Part shown: one piece after another, positions 9,063-17,736 of the stretch
Layout of the letters: each line of letters opens with the position of its first letter
Numbering within the stretch: the first letter of the stretch is position 1
Origin: Pseudoroseicyclus tamaricis
GTDB lineage: Bacteria; Pseudomonadota; Alphaproteobacteria; Rhodobacterales; Rhodobacteraceae
Length of the DNA stretch: 64,000 nucleotides
Direction of reading: 5' to 3'
Assembly: GCF_012070395.1 (NCBI RefSeq)
Contig: NZ_JAAFYS010000003.1
Coordinates: 62,001-126,000, forward strand
The notes under the pieces: generated by a model
Databases searched by the model: none
Told to the model about the DNA's origin: nothing
The model's input: only the letters and a program-made list of their open reading frames with translations
Program-made: the position numbers and the translations under genes

Positions 9063-10715
9063 CTACCCGTGCGCCTCCGCCGACCGCCGCGCCAGCGCGC
9101 GGTTGAGGGCCCGCAGCGCATCGACGTGGAAGAGCGCCCCGCGCAGCTCCGGCCCCGCATCGCCGCCGGCGAAGTGGACGACCGGCAGCACGCTGGCGCC
9201 CGCCGTCTCGAACATCGGCATCGCCTCCTCCAGCGTCTGTCCTTCCTTGAGGAAGGTGCCGCCGGCGATCAGCTCCCGCATCGCCGCTTCGTCGGCCCCG
9301 CGCGGGTGGCCTTGCGCGCGCATGACGCTCTCCACCCGGAAGGTCCCGAGCAGCCAGGCCTGCGGGCCTGCGGCGAGGTGCACGCCCCGCCGCTCCAGCT
9401 GGGTGAGGAAGAACGAGCGGTCTACCAGCGCCGAGGCGACGGCGGAGGAGAGCGCGACGGAGACCATGACCGCCAGCCCCGCCTGCCAGTCCCCCGTCAG
9501 CTCGAAGACGATGAGGATGGTGGAGATCGGCGCCCCCAGCACCGCCGCCGCGACGGCGCCCATGCCCGCCAGCGCATAGAGGCTGGAGCCGCCGGAGAGC
9601 TCCGGCGCCAGGTGCGTCGCGACGAGGCCGAAGGCGAGGCCGGTCAGCGAGCCGACCATGAGCGAGGGGGAGAAGATGCCGCCCCCCATCCGCCCGCCCA
9701 TGGTGACGGAGACGGCGGCGACTTTGACGATGGCGAAGATCACCGCCTCGCGAAACAGCAGCTCCCCCGTCAGCGCCCGGCTCGTCGTCTCGTAGCCGAC
9801 GCCGATGATGTGCGGGAAGGGGATGGCGATGGCGCCGAGGATGGCGCCGGCCAGCATCGGCCAGGCCCAGCCCGGCAGGCGCACCCGCTCGCGCAGGCTC
9901 CCGGCGAGGCTGTCGGCCCAGAAGATCGCCCGCATCTGCACCACGGCGACGCCCCCGCAGACGATGCCGAGCAACAGGAAGGCCGGCAGCTCGACGTAGA
10001 ACTCCACGGCGTTCTGGAAGGGCAGCTGGAACTCGGTGATGTCGCCGAAGACCAGCCGCCCCGCCACCGTGCCCGCGGCGGAGGCGATAACGATGGGCGC
10101 GAAGGCCTGCACGGCGAAGTGGCGCAGCACCACCTCCATCGCAAAGAGCGCCCCAGCGATCGGCGCGTTGAAGCTGGCGGAGACGGCGGCGGCGACGGCG
10201 CAGCCCAAAAGCTCGCGCCCCTCTATGCCGCCGAGCTTCGCCCAGGAATTGACGTAGGAGGCGAGGACGGCGGCAAGGTGCACCACCGGCCCTTCCCGCC
10301 CCGTCGAGCCGCCGGTCGAGAGGGTGATGAGCGAGGCGAGGGCGGAGACGAGGCCCCGCCGCCGCTGCACCCGCCCGTCCCGGAGTGCCGCCGCCTCGAT
10401 CACGTCGGCCACCGAGCGCACGCGCCCGTCCTCCGTCAGCCGGTCGAGCAGCAGGCCGACGGCGAGGCCGCCGAGGATGGGGATGACGAGCAGCCAGTAC
10501 CAGTCGAGCCCGGCGGCGAAGGAGTGGATGTGGGCGACATCGTCGGTGCCGTAGAAGAGCGCCTGCAGCCCGGCGATGCCGAGGCGGAAGGCCAGCGCGG
10601 CGACGGACGCGGCGAGCCCGATGGCCAGTGCCAGCGCCCAGAGGCGCAGCCGCACGCCGCCCCGGCGCGCCTGCGCCCGCATCCAAGCCGTCCGTCCGCC
10701 CTGTCCCTGTTCCAT
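9063..10715 (-). CDS. ClC family chloride channel/transporter
   Basis: A 550-residue integral membrane protein with about ten hydrophobic segments. The G-R-E-G-P motif carries the gating glutamate, G-x-F-S-P (G-I-F-S-P) is present, and F-N-A-P-I-A-G-x-x-F-x-x-E supplies the proton-side glutamate, so H+/Cl- exchange is possible. The usual G-S-G-I-P loop is replaced by S-V-A-D-V-I-E-A. The C-terminal 90 residues resemble a weak CBS pair. I chose ATG 10715 because AGGAAGAG precedes it; an in-frame ATG 66 bases upstream is less likely. Convergent with the DUF427 gene and divergent from the LuxR-type gene. Confidence 0.9.
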   Translation of the reverse strand: MEQGQGGRTAWMRAQARRGGVRLRLWALALAIGLAASVAALAFRLGIAGLQALFYGTDDVAHIHSFAAGLDWYWLLVIPILGGLAVGLLLDRLTEDGRVRSVADVIEAAALRDGRVQRRRGLVSALASLITLSTGGSTGREGPVVHLAAVLASYVNSWAKLGGIEGRELLGCAVAAAVSASFNAPIAGALFAMEVVLRHFAVQAFAPIVIASAAGTVAGRLVFGDITEFQLPFQNAVEFYVELPAFLLLGIVCGGVAVVQMRAIFWADSLAGSLRERVRLPGWAWPMLAGAILGAIAIPFPHIIGVGYETTSRALTGELLFREAVIFAIVKVAAVSVTMGGRMGGGIFSPSLMVGSLTGLAFGLVATHLAPELSGGSSLYALAGMGAVAAAVLGAPISTILIVFELTGDWQAGLAVMVSVALSSAVASALVDRSFFLTQLERRGVHLAAGPQAWLLGTFRVESVMRAQGHPRGADEAAMRELIAGGTFLKEGQTLEEAMPMFETAGASVLPVVHFAGGDAGPELRGALFHVDALRALNRALARRSAEAHG

Positions 10716-11106
10716 CCGCTCTTCCTGCGGCTTTGCCGGCGGCGGAGCAAGATCGGCGGCGGCGGGCGGAGCCGGGCGCATGGCCCCGGCGCCACGGGCG
10801 GGGCGCCGTTCGCGTCACGCATTGGTCATACTAAAGGTGCACATTATTCGCGCAGCGAATTCTGGCCTTTTCTCCCGACGTCACAGACAGTAACGTGCGC
10901 CTCACGCTGACGCGAAGAGCCATGATCCACCAGATCGCCCTTGCCGCGCCGTCCGTGCGCCCGCCGCCGTGCTGCCTCAGCCGGCGCCGGGCCCCTTGGC
11001 CGAGGCGCGGCCCCCCGGAGATGTGCGTCTCCTCCCCCACACAGGTCGGGCCGCCCGTGTTGCGCGGCGGTGCTTTGCGCGCGCCGACGAGGGGCCGGGG
11101 GCAACG
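10716..11106. other. Intergenic region between ClC and LuxR-type genes
   Basis: 391 bp separating two divergent genes, so it should hold both promoters. I see a short hairpin ATTCGC-GCA-GCGAAT (10846-10860) within a locally AT-rich stretch (10821-10870). A short Arg/Pro-rich open frame in the second half looks non-coding. No recognisable operator. Confidence 0.5.
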
Positions 11107-12864
11107 ATGAGCGACGGGGCAGACGGCGACGACAGGCACCTCGAGGAAGAGGTGATCGACGGGATCTACGAAACCGCCATGGACCCCAGCCGCTACGAGG
11201 AGCTGCTCGACCGCTGGCAGAACCTGCTGCTGCGCCGCCAGATGCGCGGGGACGGGGAGGATCTTCCCGGCGTCGCCCCCCACGTCATGCGCGCCGGCCA
11301 GACGCTGGACCGGGTGATGGAGGCGGAGGCGAAGAGCGCCGGCGCGCTGCTCACCACGATCCATCACAACGCCGCCTTCGTCATCGACGAGACGCTGGTC
11401 GTCACCGCCGCCAACCGCGCCTCGGCGGCCAGCCTCGGCCTCGCCGTCGGCGCCCGGCTGAGCGATCTCGGCCGCCTCGTGGCGGAGCCGGAGCCGCTGA
11501 TCGCCGCCGCGCGGCAGGCGCTGCGGCGCAACGATGCCACCCCGCACATCCTGCGCCTGCACGGCAGCCGCACCGGCAAGACGGTGCTCGTCTCCTTCCG
11601 CCGCTACGCCGGCCCCTCCGGCACGCCGGAGCTGCTGGCCGTCACGTCCGAGCTGGCGTGGCCCCCCGCCTTCGGCGAGGTGGTGCGCGCTACCTTCGAC
11701 CTGACGGTGGCGGAGACGGAGGTGATGCGCGCCCTCTCCGAGGGCTCCAGCCTCGCCGACATCGCCTCGGCGCGCGGCCGCTCCGTCGCCACGGTGCGCG
11801 CGCAGCTCAAGTCGGTGATGTCGAAGACGGAGACCAGCAGCCAGGCGGACCTCATCCGCCTCACCCTCTCGATGCTGGAGATCGCCCGCTTCTCCGACCC
11901 CGGCTCGGTCGCGCTCCAGGGCGATGCGCCGGCCCATTCGGCCGACGGCGGGCTGGTGCCCCGCCCCATCCAGCGGATGAGCCTGCCCGACGGGCGGCTG
12001 ATGGAGTACCTGATCCTCGGCGATCCGAAGGGGCGGCCCTGCCTCTACATGCCGATCGACTTCGGCCTGACCCGCTGGCCGGCGAGCGCCGAGGCGGAGG
12101 CCTCGCGCGCCGGCATCCGCATCATCGTGCCGATCCGCGCCGGCTACGGCCAGTCCTCCGCCCTGCCCGAGGGCGTCGACGTGCTGCGCCAGCTGGCCGA
12201 CGATCACGTCGCCCTGCTCGACCGGCTCGGCGCGCCGCGGCTGCCGATCATCGCCATGGGCGACGACAGCCTCTTGGCCTTCGCCATCCACACCGCCGCG
12301 CCCGAGCGAGTGAGCGCCATCATCTGCTGCGCGGGCGTGCTGCCCCTCACCGGCCCCGAGCAGTTCGACCGCATGGGCCGCTGGCACCGCTTCGTCATCG
12401 CCGGTGCCCGCACCACGCCGCACCTTCTGCCCTTCATGGTGCAGGCCGGCGCCGCCCTCGCCCGGCGCATCGGCAAGAGCGGCTTTCTGGAGAGCGTCTA
12501 CCGCCAGTCCGCTGCCGACCGCGCCACCTTCCAGGTGCCGGAGGTGCTGGAGGCGATCACCGTCGGCTCCGAGGTCGCCCTCTCCAAGACCCACGTGGCG
12601 GACAAGGCCTTCACGCGCGAACTGATCGCCAAGGTCAATTTCGATTGGCAGGAGGATGTCGCCTTCACGCGCGGCCGGCTGCCCGTGCACTTCCTCAGCG
12701 GCTTGCAGGACCCTCAGGTACCTTCCGAGACGCTGGAAGAGCACCAGCAGAGCTACCCGTGGATCGACTTCCGCATCTTCCCCGATGCCGGTCAGCTGCT
12801 CTTCTTCCTGAAGTGGCGAGAGGTGCTTCCGCTGATTCTGCGGCACCTCCACGAAGCTTCCTGA
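11107..12864 (+). CDS. LuxR-type HTH regulator fused to a degenerate alpha/beta-hydrolase domain
   Basis: A 585-residue protein. Residues 1-180 include a PAS-like sensor-type segment (about 80-180). Residues 197-256 form a LuxR-type HTH (D-L-T-V-A-E-T-E-V-M, then I-A-S-A-R-G-R-S-V-A-T-V-R). From about 290 to the end there is an alpha/beta-hydrolase fold. At the nucleophile elbow the sequence is G385-D-D-S-L where G-x-S-x-G is expected, putting Asp387 at the Ser position. The usual catalytic G-H near the end is G-Q (Gln563). An Asp is kept in S-G-L-Q-D-P. I infer a ligand-sensing, probably non-hydrolytic domain controlling DNA binding. The HTH lies in the middle, not at the C-terminus. ATG 11107 is chosen because upstream codons look non-coding. 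Confidence 0.8.
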   Translation: MSDGADGDDRHLEEEVIDGIYETAMDPSRYEELLDRWQNLLLRRQMRGDGEDLPGVAPHVMRAGQTLDRVMEAEAKSAGALLTTIHHNAAFVIDETLVVTAANRASAASLGLAVGARLSDLGRLVAEPEPLIAAARQALRRNDATPHILRLHGSRTGKTVLVSFRRYAGPSGTPELLAVTSELAWPPAFGEVVRATFDLTVAETEVMRALSEGSSLADIASARGRSVATVRAQLKSVMSKTETSSQADLIRLTLSMLEIARFSDPGSVALQGDAPAHSADGGLVPRPIQRMSLPDGRLMEYLILGDPKGRPCLYMPIDFGLTRWPASAEAEASRAGIRIIVPIRAGYGQSSALPEGVDVLRQLADDHVALLDRLGAPRLPIIAMGDDSLLAFAIHTAAPERVSAIICCAGVLPLTGPEQFDRMGRWHRFVIAGARTTPHLLPFMVQAGAALARRIGKSGFLESVYRQSAADRATFQVPEVLEAITVGSEVALSKTHVADKAFTRELIAKVNFDWQEDVAFTRGRLPVHFLSGLQDPQVPSETLEEHQQSYPWIDFRIFPDAGQLLFFLKWREVLPLILRHLHEAS

Positions 12865-12901
12865 GGGTGACGCCGGGGGATTTGGTAATAATCCGTTAAT
12901 C

Positions 12902-12917
12902 TACCCCATATGGGGTA
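12902..12917. promoter_or_regulatory. Perfect 16-bp palindrome TACCCCATATGGGGTA
   Basis: A perfect dyad 37 bases after the LuxR-hydrolase stop and upstream of the hairpin cluster at 12969-13072. Its symmetry and size suit a dimeric regulator; no regulator is identified. Confidence 0.55.
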
Positions 12918-13073
12918 TGAGGAATCTGACCCGGCCCTCTAGGACATCCACATTGATAAGTCATTGCGGCGCTTGCAGCGAGCGCGGCTCGATTTCTTCG
13001 GTAGGGCGGTGAGTGGCCCTGCCGATATTTGAGAAGTCTCGGGGCGGTCCTAACGGGCCGCCCTTATTTCTTG
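12918..13073 (+). ncRNA. Candidate small RNA ending in an intrinsic terminator
   Basis: No open frame is convincing here. Three hairpins follow each other: GCGCT/AGCGC (12969-12985), CGGTAGGGC/GCCCTGCCG with an eight-base loop (12999-13024), and the terminator stem (13042-13063) followed by TTATTTCTT. The start is unknown; the palindrome at 12902-12917 would be near the promoter. It could instead be a structured 3' untranslated region of the LuxR-hydrolase mRNA. No known RNA family is recognised. Confidence 0.4.
13042..13072 (+). terminator. Intrinsic terminator
   Basis: Stem GGGCGGTCC / GGGCCGCCC (nine pairs including one G-U), loop TAAC, then TTATTTCTT. The T-rich side is on the plus strand. 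The hairpin could also act weakly for convergent recN. Confidence 0.75.
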
Positions 13074-13104
13074 CCCCTGAAGAAATTCCGTCGCCGCCCC
13101 GCCG

Positions 13105-14769
13105 TCAGGCCGGGGGCGTGCCAATCAGCGCTTCCGCCGCCGCCTTCGCCTCGGCGGTGACATCGGCGCCGGCGAGCATCCGGGCGATCTCCTCCACCCG
13201 CTCCGCCGCCGCCAGCGGCGCCACCTGGCTGAGCGTGCCGGCGCCGCCATCCGTCTCTTCCTTGCGCACGCGGAAATGGTGGGCACCACGCGCCGCGACC
13301 TGGGGGGAGTGCGTCACCACCAGCACCTGCCCCGACTCGGCGAGTCGCGACAGGCGGCGGCCGATGGCATCGGCGGTGGCGCCGCCGACGCCGCGGTCGA
13401 TCTCGTCGAAGATCAGGATCTGCCCCTCCGCCCCGGCATGAAGGCAGACCTTCAGCGCCAGCAGGAAGCGGGAGAGCTCGCCGCCCGAGGCCACCTTCTC
13501 CAGCGGCCCCGCCGGGGCGCCGGGGTTGGTGGCGGCGGCGAAGCGCACCATGTCGAGCCCCGTCGGCCCGCCCGGCGCCTCGTCGATCTGAACCGTGAAG
13601 CGCGCCCGCTCCAGCTTCAGGGGCGGCAGTTCCGTCGCCATCGCCGCCTCCAGCCGGGTCGCGGCGGCGCGGCGGAGGCCGGAGAGATGCGTCGCGGCGC
13701 TCTCGAACCCCTCCTCGGCGGCGGAGACCTCGCGGCGCAGCGTGTCGATATCGCCCTCGGAGGCGTCGAGCGCCTCCAGCTTGGCGGAAAGGTCCTGCCC
13801 CAGCGCCGGCAGCTCCTCGATGCTGAGGCCGTGCTTGCGGGCAAGGGCGCGGAGGGCGAAGAGCCGCTCCTCCGTGCGCTCCAGCTCGGAGGGGTCGTAG
13901 TTCAGCGCGTCCAGCGCCTCCGCCACGCCCTGCTCCGCCTCGCCGAGCGCATCGACGGCGCGCGAGAGCGCCTCCAGCGGCGCATCGAGCCGGCCCTCAG
14001 CGGCCTCGGCGGCGCCTTCCAGCCAGCGGATGGCATCCATCGTCAGCCCTTCGGCCGCGTCGCCGGCAAGCGCGGCATGGGCGCGGGCGATATCCTCGCG
14101 GATGCGCACCCCGGCCTGCATGGAGCGGCGGGCGGTATCCAGCGCCTCCTCCTCGCCCGGCTGGGGGGAGAGCTCCTCGATCTCGGCGGCGGCGTGGCGC
14201 AGGTACTCCTCCTCCTCGCGCAGCGCCTCGGCCCGCGCCTCCGCCTCGGCCAGCGCCTTGCGGGTGGCGCGGAGGGAGGACCACGCCATGCGCACCGCCA
14301 CCAGCGGCTCCTGCGCATCGGCGAAGGCATCGAGGAGGGCAAGGTGCGACCTGGGGTCCAGCAGCGCCCGGTCATCCCCCTGCCCGTGCAGCTCCACCAG
14401 GTGCTCGGAGAGCCGGCGTAGCAGCTCGCCGGAGGCGGGGCGGTCGTTGACCCAGGCGCTCTTGCGACCCGACGGCGTGTTGACGCGGCGCAGGATCAGC
14501 TCGTCCTCGAAGTCGATCCCCGCCTCCTCCAGCACGGCGCAGGCCGGGTGGCCGGGGCCGAGCTCGAAGATGGCCACGACCTCGCCCTTCTCGGCCCCCT
14601 GACGCACCAGCTCCGCCCGGCCGCGCCAGCCGAGGGCGAAGCCCAGCGAGTCGAGGAGGATCGACTTGCCCGCCCCCGTCTCACCGGTCAGCACGTTGAG
14701 GCCAGGGCCGAAGCTCAGCTCGGCCCGGCGGATCAGCAGCATGTCGGTGATGTCGAGCTGTCTCAGCAT
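13105..14769 (-). CDS. recN: DNA repair protein RecN
   Basis: A 554-residue SMC-like ATPase acting in double-strand break repair. Walker A G-E-T-G-A-G-K-S is near residues 30-37. A long Ala/Glu-rich coiled coil spans roughly 150-370. The C-terminal signature L-S-R-F-L-L-A-L-K and Walker B I-L-I-F-D-E-I-D precede R-G-V-G-G. The length is standard. It lies just downstream of bamD on the same strand, as in other alphaproteobacteria. No LexA-type box is apparent in its short upstream gap, so it is probably read from the lpxC-bamD promoter. Confidence 0.95.
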   Translation of the reverse strand: MLRQLDITDMLLIRRAELSFGPGLNVLTGETGAGKSILLDSLGFALGWRGRAELVRQGAEKGEVVAIFELGPGHPACAVLEEAGIDFEDELILRRVNTPSGRKSAWVNDRPASGELLRRLSEHLVELHGQGDDRALLDPRSHLALLDAFADAQEPLVAVRMAWSSLRATRKALAEAEARAEALREEEEYLRHAAAEIEELSPQPGEEEALDTARRSMQAGVRIREDIARAHAALAGDAAEGLTMDAIRWLEGAAEAAEGRLDAPLEALSRAVDALGEAEQGVAEALDALNYDPSELERTEERLFALRALARKHGLSIEELPALGQDLSAKLEALDASEGDIDTLRREVSAAEEGFESAATHLSGLRRAAATRLEAAMATELPPLKLERARFTVQIDEAPGGPTGLDMVRFAAATNPGAPAGPLEKVASGGELSRFLLALKVCLHAGAEGQILIFDEIDRGVGGATADAIGRRLSRLAESGQVLVVTHSPQVAARGAHHFRVRKEETDGGAGTLSQVAPLAAAERVEEIARMLAGADVTAEAKAAAEALIGTPPA

Positions 14770-14788
14770 CGGGGGCGCATGGCGGCCG

Positions 14789-15634
14789 TCAGAGCCACTC
14801 CCCCAGCACCATCTGCCGGTAGATCTGCGCCAGCCAGCTGTCGCCGGACGCCTCCATCGACAGCCCCTGCCCCGTCAGCAGGGCGTAGCTGTCCTGGTAC
14901 CACTCGGTGGACTGGAAGTTGTAGCCGAGGATCGCGCCGGCCGTCTGCGCCTCTTCCGGCAGGCCGAGCGCGAGGTAGGCCTCCACCAGCCGGTGCAGCG
15001 CCTCGGGCGTGTGGCTCGTCGTCTGGAAATCCTCCACCACCACGCGGAAGCGGTTGATGGCGGCGGCGTAGTGATCGCGGCGCAGGTAGTAGCGGCCGAT
15101 CTCCATCTCCTTGCCGGCGAGATGGTCGAAGGCGAGGTCGAACTTCAGGATCGCCGACCGCGCGTATTCGCTCTCGGGATACACCTCGATCACCGTGCGC
15201 AGGGCCTGCAGCGCCTGGAAGGTCAGCCCCTGGTCACGGCCGATCTCGTCGATCTGGTCGTAGTAGGAGAGCGCCAGCAGGTACTGCGCATAGGCCGCAT
15301 CGCCATCCGTCGGGTAGAAGTCGAGGAAGCGCTGCGCCGCGGCACGGGCATTGGGGTAATCCTCGTCGCGGTGATAGGCCATGGCCTGCATGATCAGGCC
15401 CCGCTTCGCCCATTCCGAATAGGGATAGAGCCGCTCGATCTCACCGAAGTAATAGGCGGCGTCTTCCGCGTCGCCATCCGCCAGCTCGACCTCGCCGCGC
15501 TGGTAGATCTCCTCCGGGGTGAACGCCTCCAGCGCCGGCCGGGATTCGACGAGGTCGCTCCCGCAGGCGCCCAGCGCAGAAAGCGCCAGCCCCAAGGCCG
15601 CGCCTTTTGCCAAGGACCAGCTCGTCTGCCTCAC
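14789..15634 (-). CDS. bamD: Outer membrane assembly lipoprotein BamD
   Basis: A 281-residue lipoprotein of the BAM complex that inserts beta-barrel proteins in the outer membrane. The N-terminus has a lipoprotein signal peptide with lipobox L-G-A-C. TPR-like units follow (Y-x-x-G-x-x-x-x-x-x-G-D-x-x-x-A and similar) with Y-P-Y-S-E-W and Y-P-T-D-G-D-A-A-Y-A-Q-Y. The start is taken as GTG 15634, because the signal peptide begins there and the upstream frame is an antisense shadow of lpxC. It is between lpxC and recN, the usual alphaproteobacterial order. Confidence 0.9.
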   Translation of the reverse strand: MRQTSWSLAKGAALGLALSALGACGSDLVESRPALEAFTPEEIYQRGEVELADGDAEDAAYYFGEIERLYPYSEWAKRGLIMQAMAYHRDEDYPNARAAAQRFLDFYPTDGDAAYAQYLLALSYYDQIDEIGRDQGLTFQALQALRTVIEVYPESEYARSAILKFDLAFDHLAGKEMEIGRYYLRRDHYAAAINRFRVVVEDFQTTSHTPEALHRLVEAYLALGLPEEAQTAGAILGYNFQSTEWYQDSYALLTGQGLSMEASGDSWLAQIYRQMVLGEWL

Positions 15635-15763
15635 GTCTCTCGCCCCCCGGGGTCTTGCTTCTGGCCGGGGCTGGCCCGGCGCGAAGGGCTTAACATGATT
15701 GGCGGGAGGGCAAAATGCCTTTTGCGTGGGCTGCGGCGGGGCGCCGCTGCCGCCCCGCGGGCG

Positions 15764-15808
15764 GCGGAAACCACATGGTTTCCGCACGCGATTTCCATAT
15801 GGAAATCG
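15764..15808. repeat. Tandem double palindrome C1
   Basis: Two dyads in a row just 3' of lpxC: GCGGAAACCA-CA-TGGTTTCCGC (15764-15785), then CGATTTCCATATGGAAATCG (15789-15808, perfect). A similar pair follows fabI at 62896-62938. No T-run follows, so this is not a standard terminator. Confidence 0.65.
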
Positions 15809-15816
15809 CCGGACGC

Positions 15817-16737
15817 TCAGGCGACGCGGGAGAGATCGGAGGGACGCAGGTTCCAGCCGGGCAGGCGGCGGGCGGTCGCCTCGCTCACCTCGACACGCCG
15901 CCAGGCCGAGGGCTCGGCGAAGATGGCGCGCAGAAGCTGGTTGGTCATCGCGTGGCCGGCGCGCACGCCGGTGTAGCGGCCGAGGATCGGCGCGCCGGCG
16001 AGGGCGAGATCGCCGAGCGCGTCCAGCATCTTGTGGCGCACCGGCTCGTCGGGGTGGCGCAGGCCGCCGGGGGTGAGCACCTTGTCGCCCTCCACCACCA
16101 CGGCGTTGAAGAGCGTCCCGCCCAGCGCCTTGCCCTGCGCGCGCATCGCGTCGACATCCGCCTTTCGGCAGAAGGTGCGCGCATCGCAGAGCTCGCGCAG
16201 GAAGGCGCCGTTGGCCATGTCGAGTGTCTTCACCTGCCGGCCGATGGCCTTGTCGGGGAAGTCGATCGCGAAGGAGACGACGAGCCCCGCCCCCGGGTCG
16301 AGCCGGGCGGAGGCCTGGCCGGAGCGGGCCTCGACCGGGCGCAGGATCTCGATGGCCGTCAGCGACGCATCCTGCACCTCCAGCCCGGCCGAGAGGATGG
16401 CGCGCGCGAAAGGCGCCGAGGAGCCGTCGAGTACCGGCACTTCCGGCCCGTCGATCTCCACCCGGGCGTTGCCGAGCCCGGTCCCCGCGCAGGCGGCCAT
16501 CAGGTGCTCGACGGTGGAGAGCGTGGTGCCCGCCTCGTTGCGAAGCTGGGAGTTGAGGGGCGAGGGCGTGACGAGATCCCAGCGCGCGGGGATGCGCGCC
16601 GCCTCGCCGGAGATATCCGTGCGATAGAAGACGATGCCGCTGCCGGCGGGGGCCGGCTTCAGCGTCAGCCGCGCCGGGCGCCCGGTGTGAAGGCCGGTGC
16701 CGGTGAGGCGGACAGTTTCTTTCAGCGTCGTCTGCAC
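15817..16737 (-). CDS. lpxC: UDP-3-O-acyl-N-acetylglucosamine deacetylase LpxC
   Basis: 306 residues, the zinc enzyme committing to lipid A synthesis. Seen: G-T-G-L-H-T-G near the N-terminus; the zinc-site histidine in S-T-V-E-H-L-M-A; the motif K-x-x-D-A-L-G-D-L-A-L-A; and R-A-G-H-A-M-T-N near the C-terminus. First gene of the lpxC-bamD-recN series; ftsZ, often immediately upstream, is absent here. The 228-bp upstream gap to rlmJ should hold its promoter. Confidence 0.95.
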   Translation of the reverse strand: MQTTLKETVRLTGTGLHTGRPARLTLKPAPAGSGIVFYRTDISGEAARIPARWDLVTPSPLNSQLRNEAGTTLSTVEHLMAACAGTGLGNARVEIDGPEVPVLDGSSAPFARAILSAGLEVQDASLTAIEILRPVEARSGQASARLDPGAGLVVSFAIDFPDKAIGRQVKTLDMANGAFLRELCDARTFCRKADVDAMRAQGKALGGTLFNAVVVEGDKVLTPGGLRHPDEPVRHKMLDALGDLALAGAPILGRYTGVRAGHAMTNQLLRAIFAEPSAWRRVEVSEATARRLPGWNLRPSDLSRVA

Positions 16738-16965
16738 GAAGACCCTCTTGGATGGGGCGGGGCGAGAGAATTGGCCCTCGCCCGACGGGCATCAGTTAAG
16801 AAAGGGTGAAGGCTTCCTCAACTCACCTTTTACGACAGGGTGAAACAGAGCGGCGCTTCTCCGCCGGGACTCGGGCGATTTGCAAGGCTGTTCCCCTGAA
16901 GCGGTCAACGCGGGGCGATCACGCCTCCGGCGGCGCATGACGGCAACGTGACGGGCGGGGGCCTG

Positions 16966-17736
16966 TCAGACGCGCGCCATGATTGCGGCGATGCGCGCCG
17001 CCTCCTCCTCGAAGCCCCAGGGCGCGTTGATGAGGATGAGGCCCGATCCGAGCATCCGGTGCCCGGGCCGTGCCGGGCGAAGCGGCGTCTCGATGCGCTG
17101 CGCCCCCTCCAGCACGTCCAGCGCCTCAGCCATCGGGGCGTGCAGCCCGGCCTCCAGCATCGGGTACCAGAGCATCTTGATGCCCACCGGCCAGCGCTTG
17201 TGGAGGGCCTTCACCAGCGCCGCCATCGCCGCGTAATCGGCCTTCACCTCGTAGGAGGGGTCGATCAGCACCAGCCCCCGCGCCGGCTCCGGCGGCAGGA
17301 GGCGGCGGGCGAACGCCGCGCCGTCTTCGCGCACAACCTCCGCCCTCTCGCCCATGGCGGCGACGAGGGCCGCATGTTCCTGCGGGTGAAGCTCGGCCAT
17401 GTGCAGCCGGTCCTGCTCCCTCGCGAAATGCGCGGCGACGAGCGGCGAGCCGGGGTAGCTATCGGGCCCGTGGGTGGCGCGGGTCGCGTCGAGCACCTGC
17501 CGGTAGGGGTGGTCCGGCTCGAAGAGCGCCTCCGCCCGGACGATGCCCGCCTCGGCCTCGCCCGTCTTGCGTGCCTCCACCCCAGCGAGGTCATAGAGGC
17601 CCCGGCCCGCGTGAGTTTCCACGTAGGTCAGGGGCTTCGGCTTCTGGGTGAGGTAGTCGAGAATCCAGGAGAGGGCGGCGTGTTTCATCACGTCCGCCCC
17701 GTTCCCGGCATGGTAGCCGTGCTGGTAGCTCAGCAT
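16966..17736 (-). CDS. rlmJ: 23S rRNA (adenine-2030 N6)-methyltransferase RlmJ
   Basis: A 256-residue protein starting [12 protein letters not shown], the RlmJ signature. T-H-A-G-R-G-L-Y-D marks the SAM site. The catalytic motif reads D-P-S-Y-E, a variant of the usual D-P-P-Y. It methylates A2030 of 23S rRNA during ribosome assembly. The ATG overlaps the stop of upstream cobT by one base, so the two form an operon although their functions are unrelated. Confidence 0.92.
   Translation of the reverse strand: MLSYQHGYHAGNGADVMKHAALSWILDYLTQKPKPLTYVETHAGRGLYDLAGVEARKTGEAEAGIVRAEALFEPDHPYRQVLDATRATHGPDSYPGSPLVAAHFAREQDRLHMAELHPQEHAALVAAMGERAEVVREDGAAFARRLLPPEPARGLVLIDPSYEVKADYAAMAALVKALHKRWPVGIKMLWYPMLEAGLHAPMAEALDVLEGAQRIETPLRPARPGHRMLGSGLILINAPWGFEEEAARIAAIMARV

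Noticed and set aside
10895-11110. Short plus-strand frame upstream of the LuxR-hydrolase gene
   Set aside because: Arg/Pro-rich, no RBS, no domain; looks like GC-rich non-coding DNA.
14770-14800. LexA box before recN
   Set aside because: No GTTC-N7-GTTC match is visible and the space is occupied by the end of bamD.
15635-16792. N-terminal extension of BamD upstream of GTG 15634
   Set aside because: The extension overlaps lpxC on the same strand in another frame and is Arg/His/Pro-rich; the lipoprotein signal begins at 15634.
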